Below, piece by piece: positions 1-8,692 of a stretch of DNA of 64,000 bases (the first letter of the stretch is position 1; each line of letters starts with the position of its first letter). The notes under the pieces are model-generated. The model saw only the letters and a list, made by a program, of their open reading frames with translations. It had not been told where the DNA came from and searched no databases. The translations under genes and the position numbers were made by a program. The stretch lies in NCBI GenBank assembly GCA_006247105.1, contig CM016925.1, forward strand, positions 2,294,001 through 2,358,000, in the 5' to 3' direction. This DNA is from Giardia muris. Taxonomy: Eukaryota; Fornicata; Diplomonadida; Hexamitidae.

Positions 1-782
1 CGCATAGGAAGGTGAAGTGGGATTTCGTACGCCCCTTTCCCAGTAAGCTTTTGTATCACTCGTGCAAACTCCGAAAGAGTTACATTAGGACCACCAAGAT
101 AATATATCTTTCCATGTATCCCTCGAGTCAATGAGTTAACGATTGAATCTGCTACATCATCGCGGTGTACAATTGCCATCCCACCACGGGGGATAAACGC
201 TAAGCCACCGCGTGCGTATTCCAATAGGTTTCCAGCCGTGACGAGATGAATGTCATTTGGCGCATAGACTTCGGCGGGGCGAAGAATGATAAGCTTCTTG
301 AATAGGTTCTGATGCTCTAGAAGATACTCTTCTGTCTTTCGTTTTGCATTGGCATAATTTGTACTCACGGCTTCTAGATTCCCTCCAATTTCCGACTGTG
401 CGCCAGCGGCAGCTCCTGATGAGATATACACAAAGATTGGCTGTCGACCCTTTGCTTGACAGGCATTGACAAGGTTCTTCGTCCCATCAAGCGCAACGGA
501 GAAGACATTCGTTCGTGCTAACTCTGTCCAAGAAGAGGTACAAGCCATATGAATAAGAACGTCAAAGTCCTGCTCGGCAATAACCTTGTGAACAAGTTCT
601 GGGTCTGTTATATCGCAATGACGAAACCGTAGCTTATTGTCGTTTGGAACTACATCCAGTCTAAGTTCTTTAAGTGTTGCAGCCCTTCGATACGTACAAA
701 TCACCTCATGACCTGCCACTAACAATCGTGATAATACTGCTGATCCAATGAATCCAGTTCCTCCTGTAAGAAAAACACGCAT
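1..782 (-). CDS. NAD(P)-dependent epimerase/dehydratase (extended SDR), 3' end off the window
   Basis: This gene was read by translating the minus strand from the ATG at 782; it stays open to the left edge, about 260 codons, so its C-terminus is missing. The N-terminus carries a Rossmann nucleotide-binding glycine motif, TGGTGFIG, at residues 6-13. Further on are the short stretch VYISSG, which supplies the active-site serine, and a YANAK (YxxxK) catalytic pair about 20 residues later. This order is that of extended short-chain dehydrogenases such as dihydroflavonol reductase-like and UDP-sugar epimerase-like enzymes; the substrate cannot be told. The start codon overlaps the start codon of the divergent aminotransferase gene inside a CATG, so each promoter must lie within the neighbour's coding sequence or be extremely short. 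The family is clear; the specific function is not. Confidence 0.85.
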   Translation of the reverse strand, partial: MRVFLTGGTGFIGSAVLSRLLVAGHEVICTYRRAATLKELRLDVVPNDNKLRFRHCDITDPELVHKVIAEQDFDVLIHMACTSSWTELARTNVFSVALDGTKNLVNACQAKGRQPIFVYISSGAAAGAQSEIGGNLEAVSTNYANAKRKTEEYLLEHQNLFKKLIILRPAEVYAPNDIHLVTAGNLLEYARGGLAFIPRGGMAIVHRDDVADSIVNSLTRGIHGKIYYLGGPNVTLSEFARVIQKLTGKGAYEIPLHLPM

Positions 783-1650
783 GCTCATTTATAGTGCAGA
801 GACCTGTACAGAAACTTCGCAGACTGCGAAGGAGCTACTGCTGGGCACGGATGTGGGTGCCTACACGACTATGCGAACGGTTACACGCCAGGGCATCTTT
901 CGTTTGGGACAACACGTTGATAGACTTTACAGCTCGATTCTTGCGATTACACAACCGGAGTATATCTCCAAGCACAAAGTATGTATATCTGACATGACCA
1001 CCCTTCAGAAGCGTTTGAAGGTTGAATACTCAAAGCAAAGTCTTCGTTCGCAAATTATCATTGCCACGCGCTGCATCCTTAAGCATGTTGAAGGAGATGC
1101 CCGTATATATGTCCGCGTCAATCCCTTCGTCGCAAAGGATCACATCTTGATCTTTGGTGAGCGCTTGCCAATGCTTTCCGAGTGTGGCCGTGGAATTATC
1201 GCTGATGGGCTTCGTAATACTCCTAGTACGAAAGACCTTTCATGGGCACATGAAAGACAAACCTTAGAGAGGCTCCTAGGACCAGGGGTGGATGAGGTAC
1301 TTCTCACCCATGATGGTCTCGTCTCTGAAGGATTATCATCAAACTTCTTTGTTATTCGCAAAGGAGTTGTCTATACCGCTCCCGTAGGAGCTGTTCTCGC
1401 TGGAACCATGCGAGAAACGATCTTAAAGATACTTAAAACAGAGAGTATCCCATTACGTGAAGAAACACCGCGGCTAAGCGAGTATACCAATTGGGATGAA
1501 TGCTTCATTAGTAGTACGTCTCGTGGAATATTGCCCTTCTCAGCTCTCGAATATCAAGGTCAAGAGCATTGCTACGACATAGACTTATCTGGTAAGCTAG
1601 GAAAGCTTTTACTGGAACAGCTTTTACGTGACAGTGAGAGTATCTACTAA
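781..1650 (+). CDS. Class IV PLP-dependent aminotransferase (branched-chain aminotransferase / aminodeoxychorismate lyase fold)
   Basis: The protein has 289 residues from the ATG at 781. An in-frame ATG at 748 is rejected because that stretch is the antisense of the neighbour's Rossmann motif. The N-terminal GAYTTMRT segment, the FRLGQHVDRL segment and the C-terminal SEGLSSNFFV segment (Glu near residue 183) match the fold-type IV layout. The probable PLP-binding lysine is in the STKDLSW segment near residue 151. Family members transaminate branched-chain or D-amino acids, or release p-aminobenzoate; the sequence does not decide which. Such enzymes are patchily distributed in anaerobic protists and are often lateral-transfer candidates, which is an inference here. 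The gene is convergent with the aldolase gene, with 4 nt between the stops. Confidence 0.85.
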   Translation: MLIYSAETCTETSQTAKELLLGTDVGAYTTMRTVTRQGIFRLGQHVDRLYSSILAITQPEYISKHKVCISDMTTLQKRLKVEYSKQSLRSQIIIATRCILKHVEGDARIYVRVNPFVAKDHILIFGERLPMLSECGRGIIADGLRNTPSTKDLSWAHERQTLERLLGPGVDEVLLTHDGLVSEGLSSNFFVIRKGVVYTAPVGAVLAGTMRETILKILKTESIPLREETPRLSEYTNWDECFISSTSRGILPFSALEYQGQEHCYDIDLSGKLGKLLLEQLLRDSESIY

Positions 1651-1654
1651 TAAG

Positions 1655-2422
1655 CTAAGGTGCGCAGATAGAGATGCTAGCACTTGCTCCGATACGGTCA
1701 GCACCCGCCAGAATCATCTCCTTAGCCGTAGTACTATCGCGGATCCCACCTGCCGCCTTCACCTGCATCTTCTTTCCAGCAACAAGACGCATGATTTTCA
1801 CGTCGCGTGCGCGCGCCCCACCGGCCTTGTGCATCCCTGTCGATGTCTTAATAAAGTCGGCCCCTGCGGCCAAGGAAAGGAGTGAAGCATCAATGATAAG
1901 TTCCTCAGTCTCGAGACACGTACACTCAAGAATTACCTTCAAAGCAGTTGGCTTCGAACCATAGTGACAGACATCTACGATCGCCTTTATATCATCATAG
2001 ACCTCGCGGTACATCCCAGCCTTTAACCATCCACAGTTGATAACCATGTCTATCTCCTCAATCCCAAGCTGCACAAGTTCACGCGTCTCGGCAATCTTCG
2101 CGGCCACAGTCATGCTACCAAGAGGGAAGCCAATGACACAACAGGTCTTAACCCCAGATCCCGCCAGTCCCTGACGGATCTGACGGGCATAACAGCCATT
2201 AACGCAGACGGCGGCGAAGTGGTGCTGCTTCGCCTCCTCACATAGGCGTGTAATGTCGGTGGGAGTGGCATCACAGGCTAAGTTTGTATGATCGATATAT
2301 TTGGCTAGGTTGACTGGCACCTGACGAGGCTCTTCAACGACAGGGCACACGGGGATCTCAAACCCGATCTGTCGCGAGAGTAGAGCCGCGCGTTCCTTGA
2401 TGGTCTCAACAAGAGAATCCAT
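1655..2422 (-). CDS. DERA: Deoxyribose-phosphate aldolase
   Basis: The protein has 255 residues from the ATG at 2422; the longer open frame upstream has only a TTG start. It follows the DeoC family throughout: the early IDHTNL motif, CVIGFPLG in the middle, DMVIN, the Schiff-base segment FIKTSTGM containing the catalytic lysine, and VKAAGGIR near the C-terminus. The enzyme cleaves 2-deoxyribose-5-phosphate to glyceraldehyde-3-phosphate and acetaldehyde, so deoxynucleosides can feed glycolysis, which suits an organism that salvages nucleosides. It lies 45 nt downstream of the tubulin cofactor D stop on the same strand and converges with the aminotransferase gene. A-rich sequence (AGAGTAAA) directly precedes the ATG. 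Confidence 0.95.
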   Translation of the reverse strand: MDSLVETIKERAALLSRQIGFEIPVCPVVEEPRQVPVNLAKYIDHTNLACDATPTDITRLCEEAKQHHFAAVCVNGCYARQIRQGLAGSGVKTCCVIGFPLGSMTVAAKIAETRELVQLGIEEIDMVINCGWLKAGMYREVYDDIKAIVDVCHYGSKPTALKVILECTCLETEELIIDASLLSLAAGADFIKTSTGMHKAGGARARDVKIMRLVAGKKMQVKAAGGIRDSTTAKEMILAGADRIGASASISICAP

Positions 2423-2467
2423 TTTACTCTTGTGGTCAAGAATGCTGAACTGTATGCTAAAGACCAA

Positions 2468-5400
2468 TCACTTACTTGACTTCTTTGCCGGAGGAGGGTC
2501 AATGCTGAGGCACTGACAAAGGAGTGCTCGGCTATACTCGAGTTCATCTTGGTCAAGCATATGCCAGTCACAAGCCGTCAGCTTCAATACCGCGTCCTCC
2601 GTCGAGTCTTCAGGCAACCAGGATTGAATAAGAAGCAATTCGAGAAGAGCTTCAGCTGCGATTTGACGAACACGAGTTACTCGATGTCCCATCATAAGGA
2701 TTAGTGCGCGGATACAACGATCACGTGCCTTATTGAAGCCATTGCGAACCCCGATGGCACCACCGCTGGCAAAAATCCCGACGATATACTTCAGAAGCTT
2801 GGGGCTTGTAAGGACACGGCAGAGCTTAAGGATCACGCTAAGACGTTCGAATATTATCTCATCATCCGACTCATGGACATCGTAGGCGTAAAGGAAATCG
2901 AGAAGGCTTAACGCAGAATCAAGGATGCTAAACTTGTATTGGTCACCTGGGGCCCACGTCCCAATGGCGGAGTTAAGTGCAGTAAGAAGAGGTTCAACGC
3001 CCTTAGCAATCGCTTGCTTGATTGATGCGAGAAACTTATCCGAGTTTGGTCCCATTAAGACGTGCTTGACAAGGACGGAAATACTACGCTTTCCAGTAAG
3101 CTCGAGGATCAGACGCATCATATAGGTGGAGACCGTCTCTGACATCACGCCGAAAACGTAAACTAGGGCGTTGGCAGCGATTGAACCGTATCCTTCAGAA
3201 GGGAGGAAGACGACTGCTAAAATATTCAGAGCCGTATAGGAGAGATGTGGGGTTAACGCTAGGATATTTATGGTACTATCCTCTGTCAACGGGTCATCGT
3301 CGCGAAGTTCTCTCTGGTGCAGGTCATACATGTGCTTATCAATTTCGGTGAAATCTTCTCTGCGTTGTTTATGTGCTTCGTCACGCATCTGAGCAAGGGT
3401 TTCCTTCTCTCGTTCGTAACTGCACATGTAGCTATCAACTAGGGTCAGGTCGACATCCGACCAGTCAATTGGGCCCTTTAGATCCTCATACAAAGAAATA
3501 ACTGCGTCAATGCGCATTATGTCAATGCGGCTCCCTAGAAACATCACCAAGGCGTTCTTATAGAGATGTGAGAAGAATGGAAGCGTTACTGGATTGGTGG
3601 ATAGCAGAAGACGTAATACGCGGAAGGTCTTGAGTCGTACCAAAGACCCAACATCCCCACGTTGATCCGAACCGAAGTCTGTGAGACATGCGGAGAGGAT
3701 GAAGCTCGTCAGCTCAACATCGTCTTCGGAGAGGTGCTTCAACGAGAGGAATGTGGCCTCGATCGTCGATAATACATATAGTCGTGTCACGTACTCAGAC
3801 GGAGCCATCGTGCGTTTCAGCTCGTCATAGCATCTCTTCTGAATATAGTAGGCCTCCTCAACAAGGAACTGCTCTGGTGTCAGGCCAAGAGCCGCAAGCG
3901 TTGCGAGAGTCGAGTTCACGATGGCGGAATTGATGCAATCCTTGAAGAAGGTATTCGAAAGTTTATAACCCCCAGAAGGTTGCTCCTTTATCATCGAGGA
4001 GTACAGGGCTGCGAGCGCACGGAGGGCCAGGATGACGTCGTTAGTGTTCTCCGTATCGAACATCGCGATAGACATGCTATCAATTGTGACTAAGATCGAG
4101 TATTCGAGGACGGATAGAAGGTACTCGTAGTAGGCGCGATAAATCTCATCCGAGGAGACGATCTGAACGGCATACTCGAGCGGACATTGCGCGATGTTGC
4201 TGATGAGAGTGGACGTTGCACAGATAATGTTGAACGAGCCATCAGCGTTGTTTTTGAAACGCTTTCCTTGCTTAAAGAGGGATTCCTGAGAATCCCAAAG
4301 GTCTCGCAATAAGCTGACAACTAACGTACCCAGCATTGGACCGTCGTTACAGAACTCGCGCACACAGTTCGAGATAGCAAGAAGATATCCACAATAGGAC
4401 ATCCAATCCTCTTCGGGATCTGTGTTCTTGAGTAGACTAAGTAGGAGGCTGAAAACCACTTTGGCACGCTCAGAACGTGTATCTACGTCTTGGTCGACTA
4501 AAAGTGTTGATGCCAACGTTTGAGCGGCGAGGGTACGGATCGAGCCATCCAAATGAATGACATACCGTGTATGAAGCGCTGTAACAATTGCATCAAGATA
4601 CTGCTGATCTAGCTCTGCGATCTGGAGGGAAATGGTCTGATAACTGTATTTCTTCGACCCTAACGCATAATAGTCAACCAGTGCAGCTGCCTTGATTGCG
4701 CTAGGCACATAAGGCTCACGAACACGCCCCGCAAGCTCCTGGAATGCCGCCGCCGCTGCACGACGGATGTTCACCTCTCGGTCGAAGAGGGCAACAACAA
4801 GGATATTGGCGGCTATAGTTGAGGCCTCAAGCATAAGTTCCTGACAGGTATGATAAGCGCGCGAGAGTGACCAAACTATGAAGCAAGCGGTATCACGCAC
4901 AATGACTCCGGACTTCTGACGTTCGAAACGGAGGGCTTCAGCTACTACCTTTGAAACTTGAGAGATCCTCTCGGGCATAAGGAGACCACAACGAATGATT
5001 TCACCGAGAGCCATTCCGGCGCCATGCCAGGTTTCAGGGCTTTCAGCTGGTGAGAAGAGATGTAATAACTCTTCAACAAGTTCGTTAGCGAACAAGAAGG
5101 GTAAACGGCCAACAACAAGGGCGAAGCCTTTAGCACTCGCTAGTCGGATTCCGGTATCATCGTCTTGCAATCCGGTGAGTAAGGAAGTAACGTAATAGTC
5201 GAACTCGTCAGGGATTGAGAAGCCATCAAGCTCACGTAGATACTCATCTTTCAGCTCCAGACGGGAACGTTGCTGAAGAACCCTCTGCCGCCAAAGGAAA
5301 TTGCGTTGAGGAAGGTAAACGGTAGACAAGCGCGTGGAAAGGACGATACAGAGACGTCTAATATCACGATTCGGATCTTTAAGAAGCACACCAAGCATCT

Positions 5401-6286
5401 CCATCGGATCTTCCAGAATCGTTGAGAGGTGCAATAAATGTTCACGATCAGAGAACCTAGTGCAATAGGAGATGCACATTAAGCATGCGGAAATCTTCCC
5501 TCTATTTGTGATATCAAACTCACCAGTTTTGCTCTCAATACCCAGGTCTGAGGGTTTCCGGCTTCTAGTACAGTACTCGCTCAAGATCCCATTCAGGTGC
5601 ATAAGTAACTTTGGAAGGAATGTCTCACGGAGGTCAGGACGAGTAGCGAGGCGAGCAAGAACCTCAGTTGAAATCGTATGGGTATTGGTCCCGTCATCGA
5701 AGGAAGAAAGGACGAGAGCCGCAACTGTATCTACTAGATTTCCTGTGGAATCTAAAGACGCAATGTCAAAGGGGACACCGACAAGGACGGATAGCGCAAC
5801 AAAGAGCACAAATGTGACCCGATGCTTTGCATCTGCAGAAACTCCTTGCTCATCATAGACAGTATTGAACTTGGGGGTTTCAAGAGTAAGAGGACGATCG
5901 TTTGTATGAATCTCATCTAAAGAAGTGACAACAAGTTCTTGACCATACCAGTTCTTCAATAAGAAGACACAACGTTCTAAGTCCATGACCTCGTTAGGGA
6001 AGAAACGAGTGAGAGGACGAAGGCCACGAACGTCGATCAAGGAATAGAGGATGGAATATAGCCAAGGCTTAGAAACGTGTTGAGTTTCCCAATCTTTACG
6101 GAGATGAGCGATCAAAGGGTTAATTAAGTCTGGTAACCTTACATCCAAATGATATGGGGCTTCAAGAAAGGCACGAAGCTGATCGTTATACCGAAGAGCC
6201 TTCTGGAAGCCTTGGCGAGCGTCCCGTGTGCAAAGCGCGGCCGATGATAAAGAAAGGAGGCCCTCGATGTTCTCAGTAGCTTTCAT
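2468..6286 (-). CDS. TBCD: Tubulin-folding cofactor D
   Basis: This is a 1272-residue alpha-helical HEAT-repeat protein from the ATG at 6286; the codon before it is GTG and is not needed. The middle shows the family's landmarks: a segment resembling IRLASAKGFALVVGRLP, then ETWHGAGMALGEIIRCGLL, then VRDTACFIVWSLSRAY, in the order and spacing of TBCD proteins. The length matches the family (about 1100-1250). Cofactor D acts with cofactors C and E to assemble and release alpha/beta-tubulin dimers, a plausible heavy duty in a cell with eight flagella and a microtubule disc. It shares a 31-nt promoter region with the divergent Derlin gene. Confidence 0.85.
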   Translation of the reverse strand: MKATENIEGLLSLSSAALCTRDARQGFQKALRYNDQLRAFLEAPYHLDVRLPDLINPLIAHLRKDWETQHVSKPWLYSILYSLIDVRGLRPLTRFFPNEVMDLERCVFLLKNWYGQELVVTSLDEIHTNDRPLTLETPKFNTVYDEQGVSADAKHRVTFVLFVALSVLVGVPFDIASLDSTGNLVDTVAALVLSSFDDGTNTHTISTEVLARLATRPDLRETFLPKLLMHLNGILSEYCTRSRKPSDLGIESKTGEFDITNRGKISACLMCISYCTRFSDREHLLHLSTILEDPMEMLGVLLKDPNRDIRRLCIVLSTRLSTVYLPQRNFLWRQRVLQQRSRLELKDEYLRELDGFSIPDEFDYYVTSLLTGLQDDDTGIRLASAKGFALVVGRLPFLFANELVEELLHLFSPAESPETWHGAGMALGEIIRCGLLMPERISQVSKVVAEALRFERQKSGVIVRDTACFIVWSLSRAYHTCQELMLEASTIAANILVVALFDREVNIRRAAAAAFQELAGRVREPYVPSAIKAAALVDYYALGSKKYSYQTISLQIAELDQQYLDAIVTALHTRYVIHLDGSIRTLAAQTLASTLLVDQDVDTRSERAKVVFSLLLSLLKNTDPEEDWMSYCGYLLAISNCVREFCNDGPMLGTLVVSLLRDLWDSQESLFKQGKRFKNNADGSFNIICATSTLISNIAQCPLEYAVQIVSSDEIYRAYYEYLLSVLEYSILVTIDSMSIAMFDTENTNDVILALRALAALYSSMIKEQPSGGYKLSNTFFKDCINSAIVNSTLATLAALGLTPEQFLVEEAYYIQKRCYDELKRTMAPSEYVTRLYVLSTIEATFLSLKHLSEDDVELTSFILSACLTDFGSDQRGDVGSLVRLKTFRVLRLLLSTNPVTLPFFSHLYKNALVMFLGSRIDIMRIDAVISLYEDLKGPIDWSDVDLTLVDSYMCSYEREKETLAQMRDEAHKQRREDFTEIDKHMYDLHQRELRDDDPLTEDSTINILALTPHLSYTALNILAVVFLPSEGYGSIAANALVYVFGVMSETVSTYMMRLILELTGKRSISVLVKHVLMGPNSDKFLASIKQAIAKGVEPLLTALNSAIGTWAPGDQYKFSILDSALSLLDFLYAYDVHESDDEIIFERLSVILKLCRVLTSPKLLKYIVGIFASGGAIGVRNGFNKARDRCIRALILMMGHRVTRVRQIAAEALLELLLIQSWLPEDSTEDAVLKLTACDWHMLDQDELEYSRALLCQCLSIDPPPAKKSSK

Positions 6287-6317
6287 CACGGTTTTTAGGC
6301 GTCAATATAATTTCATC
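6287..6317. promoter_or_regulatory. Bidirectional promoter between TBCD-like and Derlin-like genes
   Basis: Only 31 nt separate the two divergent ATGs (6286 minus, 6318 plus). The stretch contains an AT-rich core (GTTTTTAGG and CAATATAATTT). Giardia promoters are known to be short, AT-rich and often bidirectional; the assignment here is inferred from position. Confidence 0.6.
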
Positions 6318-6935
6318 ATGCCGGACTTTTTGGATCTTCTTCATAGCATCCCAACGGTGTCACGCATCCTCCTCTTGACGTCGTCGGCCCTCTCGTTGTT
6401 GACGTTCTTCGAAGTCATCTCGCCCTATTCTCTATATCTTTCTTGGCCTGGGGTTATTGAACGGCATGAGGTTTGGCGTCTCTTTACACCCCTATTGTTC
6501 ATAGGGAAGCTAAGTTTGCAGACGGTCTTTAGCATACTGCAAAATAGCACATACGTCTCAAGCCTTGAAGGAGAGGTCTACGTAGGGAGAGGAAAGGTCT
6601 TCATCTTCTTTCTTCTCTATGATTGGTTAGCTTGTATCTTAGCAACCTTCCTCTATCCAATGTATTATCTCTCCACTCCCTTCTTCGGGGCAATCACATA
6701 CCTTTGGGGTCGGAAGAGTCCGGAAAAGCTAGTCAGTCTTTTTGGAATCGTCCTCATTCAAGCTTGTTACTTACCTTTCATCTATTTCGGCTTCGCACTC
6801 ATCCAGAAGCAGAACGTCATTCCCATCCTCATCGGGATTTGTATCGGCCATATCTTCTATTTCCTTGAGGACATCTTACCTCGTGCGACGGGTAAGCGCC
6901 CCATTGATAAGGTTGTCCATGTTTTGTTCCGTTAA
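6318..6935 (+). CDS. Derlin-family ER membrane protein (Der1-like)
   Basis: The protein has 205 residues from the ATG at 6318; the longer frame from 6228 runs through the divergent neighbour and is rejected. The conserved Derlin opening is visible: a helix around LLLTSSALSLLTFFEVISPY, then the HEVWRLFTPLLFIG segment corresponding to the family's WRL-TNF-F-G stretch, and a later LEGEVYVGRGKVFIFF segment. Several hydrophobic helices follow. Derlins are rhomboid pseudoproteases that help retrotranslocate misfolded proteins from the ER for p97/proteasome degradation, so this is probably an ERAD component. The length fits the family. Confidence 0.85.
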   Translation: MPDFLDLLHSIPTVSRILLLTSSALSLLTFFEVISPYSLYLSWPGVIERHEVWRLFTPLLFIGKLSLQTVFSILQNSTYVSSLEGEVYVGRGKVFIFFLLYDWLACILATFLYPMYYLSTPFFGAITYLWGRKSPEKLVSLFGIVLIQACYLPFIYFGFALIQKQNVIPILIGICIGHIFYFLEDILPRATGKRPIDKVVHVLFR

Positions 6936-6953
6936 ATCACACGAGAATTAAAT

Positions 6954-8690
6954 ATGCATCGTTCAAGTTCCAATTCAACTCAAGGACGAAAGAAGACCAT
7001 CGCGATCAATAGACAACCCTACGACTTCTCGTCGCAGGCCTCAGATAGCGTCGTGGCCACGATGCACCCAAGTGTTCAACGGCTTCGTGATGAGATTCAA
7101 CAAGGCACTGCTACTCTTCCTTCCATTGCCCTTGAACTTGCCTTGGCAGCCTTTGTCAAGAGTGTACGTCAATGGTTTAAGCATACGGTCACACAGCAAT
7201 TTGTGATCGATCTACCCAAGGATAGTCTTAATAGATGGCTCTTTGATATGCTCTCCTTATCAGACCCCGTGGAGAACAGTCCAGAGTTTTCCTCTTCAAA
7301 TGTTAAGCTTATCTTTCGTTGTCCAACCACACTTTTGAATAACACAGAAGTTATTGCTCGCGAGCTTCGTCAATCCATTCCTGCGCGCCTCAGGCCATCA
7401 TATTCTGATAACAACCGCCTCATTGTTGATGCGAAGAGATATAAGGGGCGGTGCATGACGTTTCTAACTGCCATGCGGACACGCTTTGGAGAAATTGAGG
7501 CCATTAAAGACGATTTGAGTACACTCTCCCTAGCGCTCGAAGGGTTTGACCCGACAATACTTCATCCCTCCATCATGGAAGAAAAGCTTCGTGCCGTTGC
7601 TGGTACTTGTTTGCAGTTTGTTGAGAAGTATCTGGAAGAGGATTTCACTACCCTTTGTAAGCAACTTGTTGAAAGGGTAGCCGCCTTCGAAACCTTTTAT
7701 AAAGAGCTCGGGTACGAGGATTCGGACTTTACCGTGACGATGAAGCGTGGGGAACATAGTTGCGAGTTTACTTTGACATCGACAAAACCATTTCCTGAAC
7801 AGTTGGATAGAGGCGAAAGAGTCCTTCAGCTATCCACCATTCATTATCATAAGCTACAAACCTTATATGGAAGGATGTCTATGGCCTTCGACTCGAGTCA
7901 AAGCCACTTAAACCAACTCGTCTTCATCTTACTCCGGCGTTATAAAACCTTCATGGGGTCGGAACGTTTCGAGGGAGCAAGCTTCCATGCGGCAGCTCCA
8001 GAAGGAGTCTTCACGATCCTACGCGATATGCTTAATACTCGTCAAGAATGCTTCGCCTCACCTTTTAATTGCTTCTTCTCCCAGTTCTGTTCGGCGTTCC
8101 CAGACCTTGACGCTTTCTTTGGTAGTTGTGGAAGTTTCTTCGACTTTGATATAGCAGAAGGCTCATTAGAATGTGGGCCACCCTATACGGAAGAATGCCT
8201 TGATCGTACCGCCGAATACCTGGTCCGGCTACTCACCAAGTCACAGAAACCCCTCATGTTCGTAGTCTTCGTACCCGAGTGGCGAACACCACCCGCGAAG
8301 TACCACGCCATCCTTGAAACCTCTCCGTTCACCCTCTTCCACTTCTGTGCCCCTGGGGGCAACCATTATTATGTCTGTGGTAACCAATTCGAGCCCCAAT
8401 GCACACTCTCCGTCGGTGCTCCAATGAAGGACCGGGATGGCCGGTTCTACGTCGTCCCCCATGGGACACACGTGTATTTTGTATGTAACCCCGCCGGGCT
8501 GGAGGCGTACGCGCAGAACTCCATCGAGTATCTCGAGTCGGTCGCAGACGCCGTCCTCAATAGGCTGATGAATCCACTCGGACGCCCAGGAATAGCCACC
8601 GTTCACGCTCGTGACTATATGACGGCCTATACTTACGGAGAGGATCCTATAGACAACGATTTGGAACCTAATATCAAGGTCCAAAAGTAA
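6954..8690 (+). CDS. PCIF1/CAPAM-like protein with altered catalytic motif
   Basis: The protein has 578 residues. The segment from about residue 320 to 470 aligns by eye with the core of PCIF1, the cap-adjacent N6-methyladenosine methyltransferase: a RYKTFMGS stretch, FEGASFHAA, then ECFASPFNCFFSQFCSAFPD, a glycine-rich FFGSCGSFFDFD, and later FVVFVPEWRTPP. In PCIF1 the catalytic motif is NPPF inside a FEANPPF context. Here the aligned site, residues 408-411, reads GPPY (LECGPPY), so the methyl-acceptor-coordinating asparagine is a glycine. No N-terminal WW domain is evident. The stop codon TAA at 8688 is followed with no spacer by the ATG of the next gene. It is probably a nuclear RNA or Pol II-linked protein; activity is doubtful. 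Confidence 0.8.
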   Translation: MHRSSSNSTQGRKKTIAINRQPYDFSSQASDSVVATMHPSVQRLRDEIQQGTATLPSIALELALAAFVKSVRQWFKHTVTQQFVIDLPKDSLNRWLFDMLSLSDPVENSPEFSSSNVKLIFRCPTTLLNNTEVIARELRQSIPARLRPSYSDNNRLIVDAKRYKGRCMTFLTAMRTRFGEIEAIKDDLSTLSLALEGFDPTILHPSIMEEKLRAVAGTCLQFVEKYLEEDFTTLCKQLVERVAAFETFYKELGYEDSDFTVTMKRGEHSCEFTLTSTKPFPEQLDRGERVLQLSTIHYHKLQTLYGRMSMAFDSSQSHLNQLVFILLRRYKTFMGSERFEGASFHAAAPEGVFTILRDMLNTRQECFASPFNCFFSQFCSAFPDLDAFFGSCGSFFDFDIAEGSLECGPPYTEECLDRTAEYLVRLLTKSQKPLMFVVFVPEWRTPPAKYHAILETSPFTLFHFCAPGGNHYYVCGNQFEPQCTLSVGAPMKDRDGRFYVVPHGTHVYFVCNPAGLEAYAQNSIEYLESVADAVLNRLMNPLGRPGIATVHARDYMTAYTYGEDPIDNDLEPNIKVQK

Positions 8691-8692
8691 AT
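8686..8692 (+). terminator. Poly(A) signal AGTAAAT overlapping stop and next start
   Basis: AGTAAAT matches the Giardia-type AGTRAAY poly(A) signal. It contains the TAA stop of the PCIF1-like gene and runs into the ATG at 8691. Confidence 0.6.
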
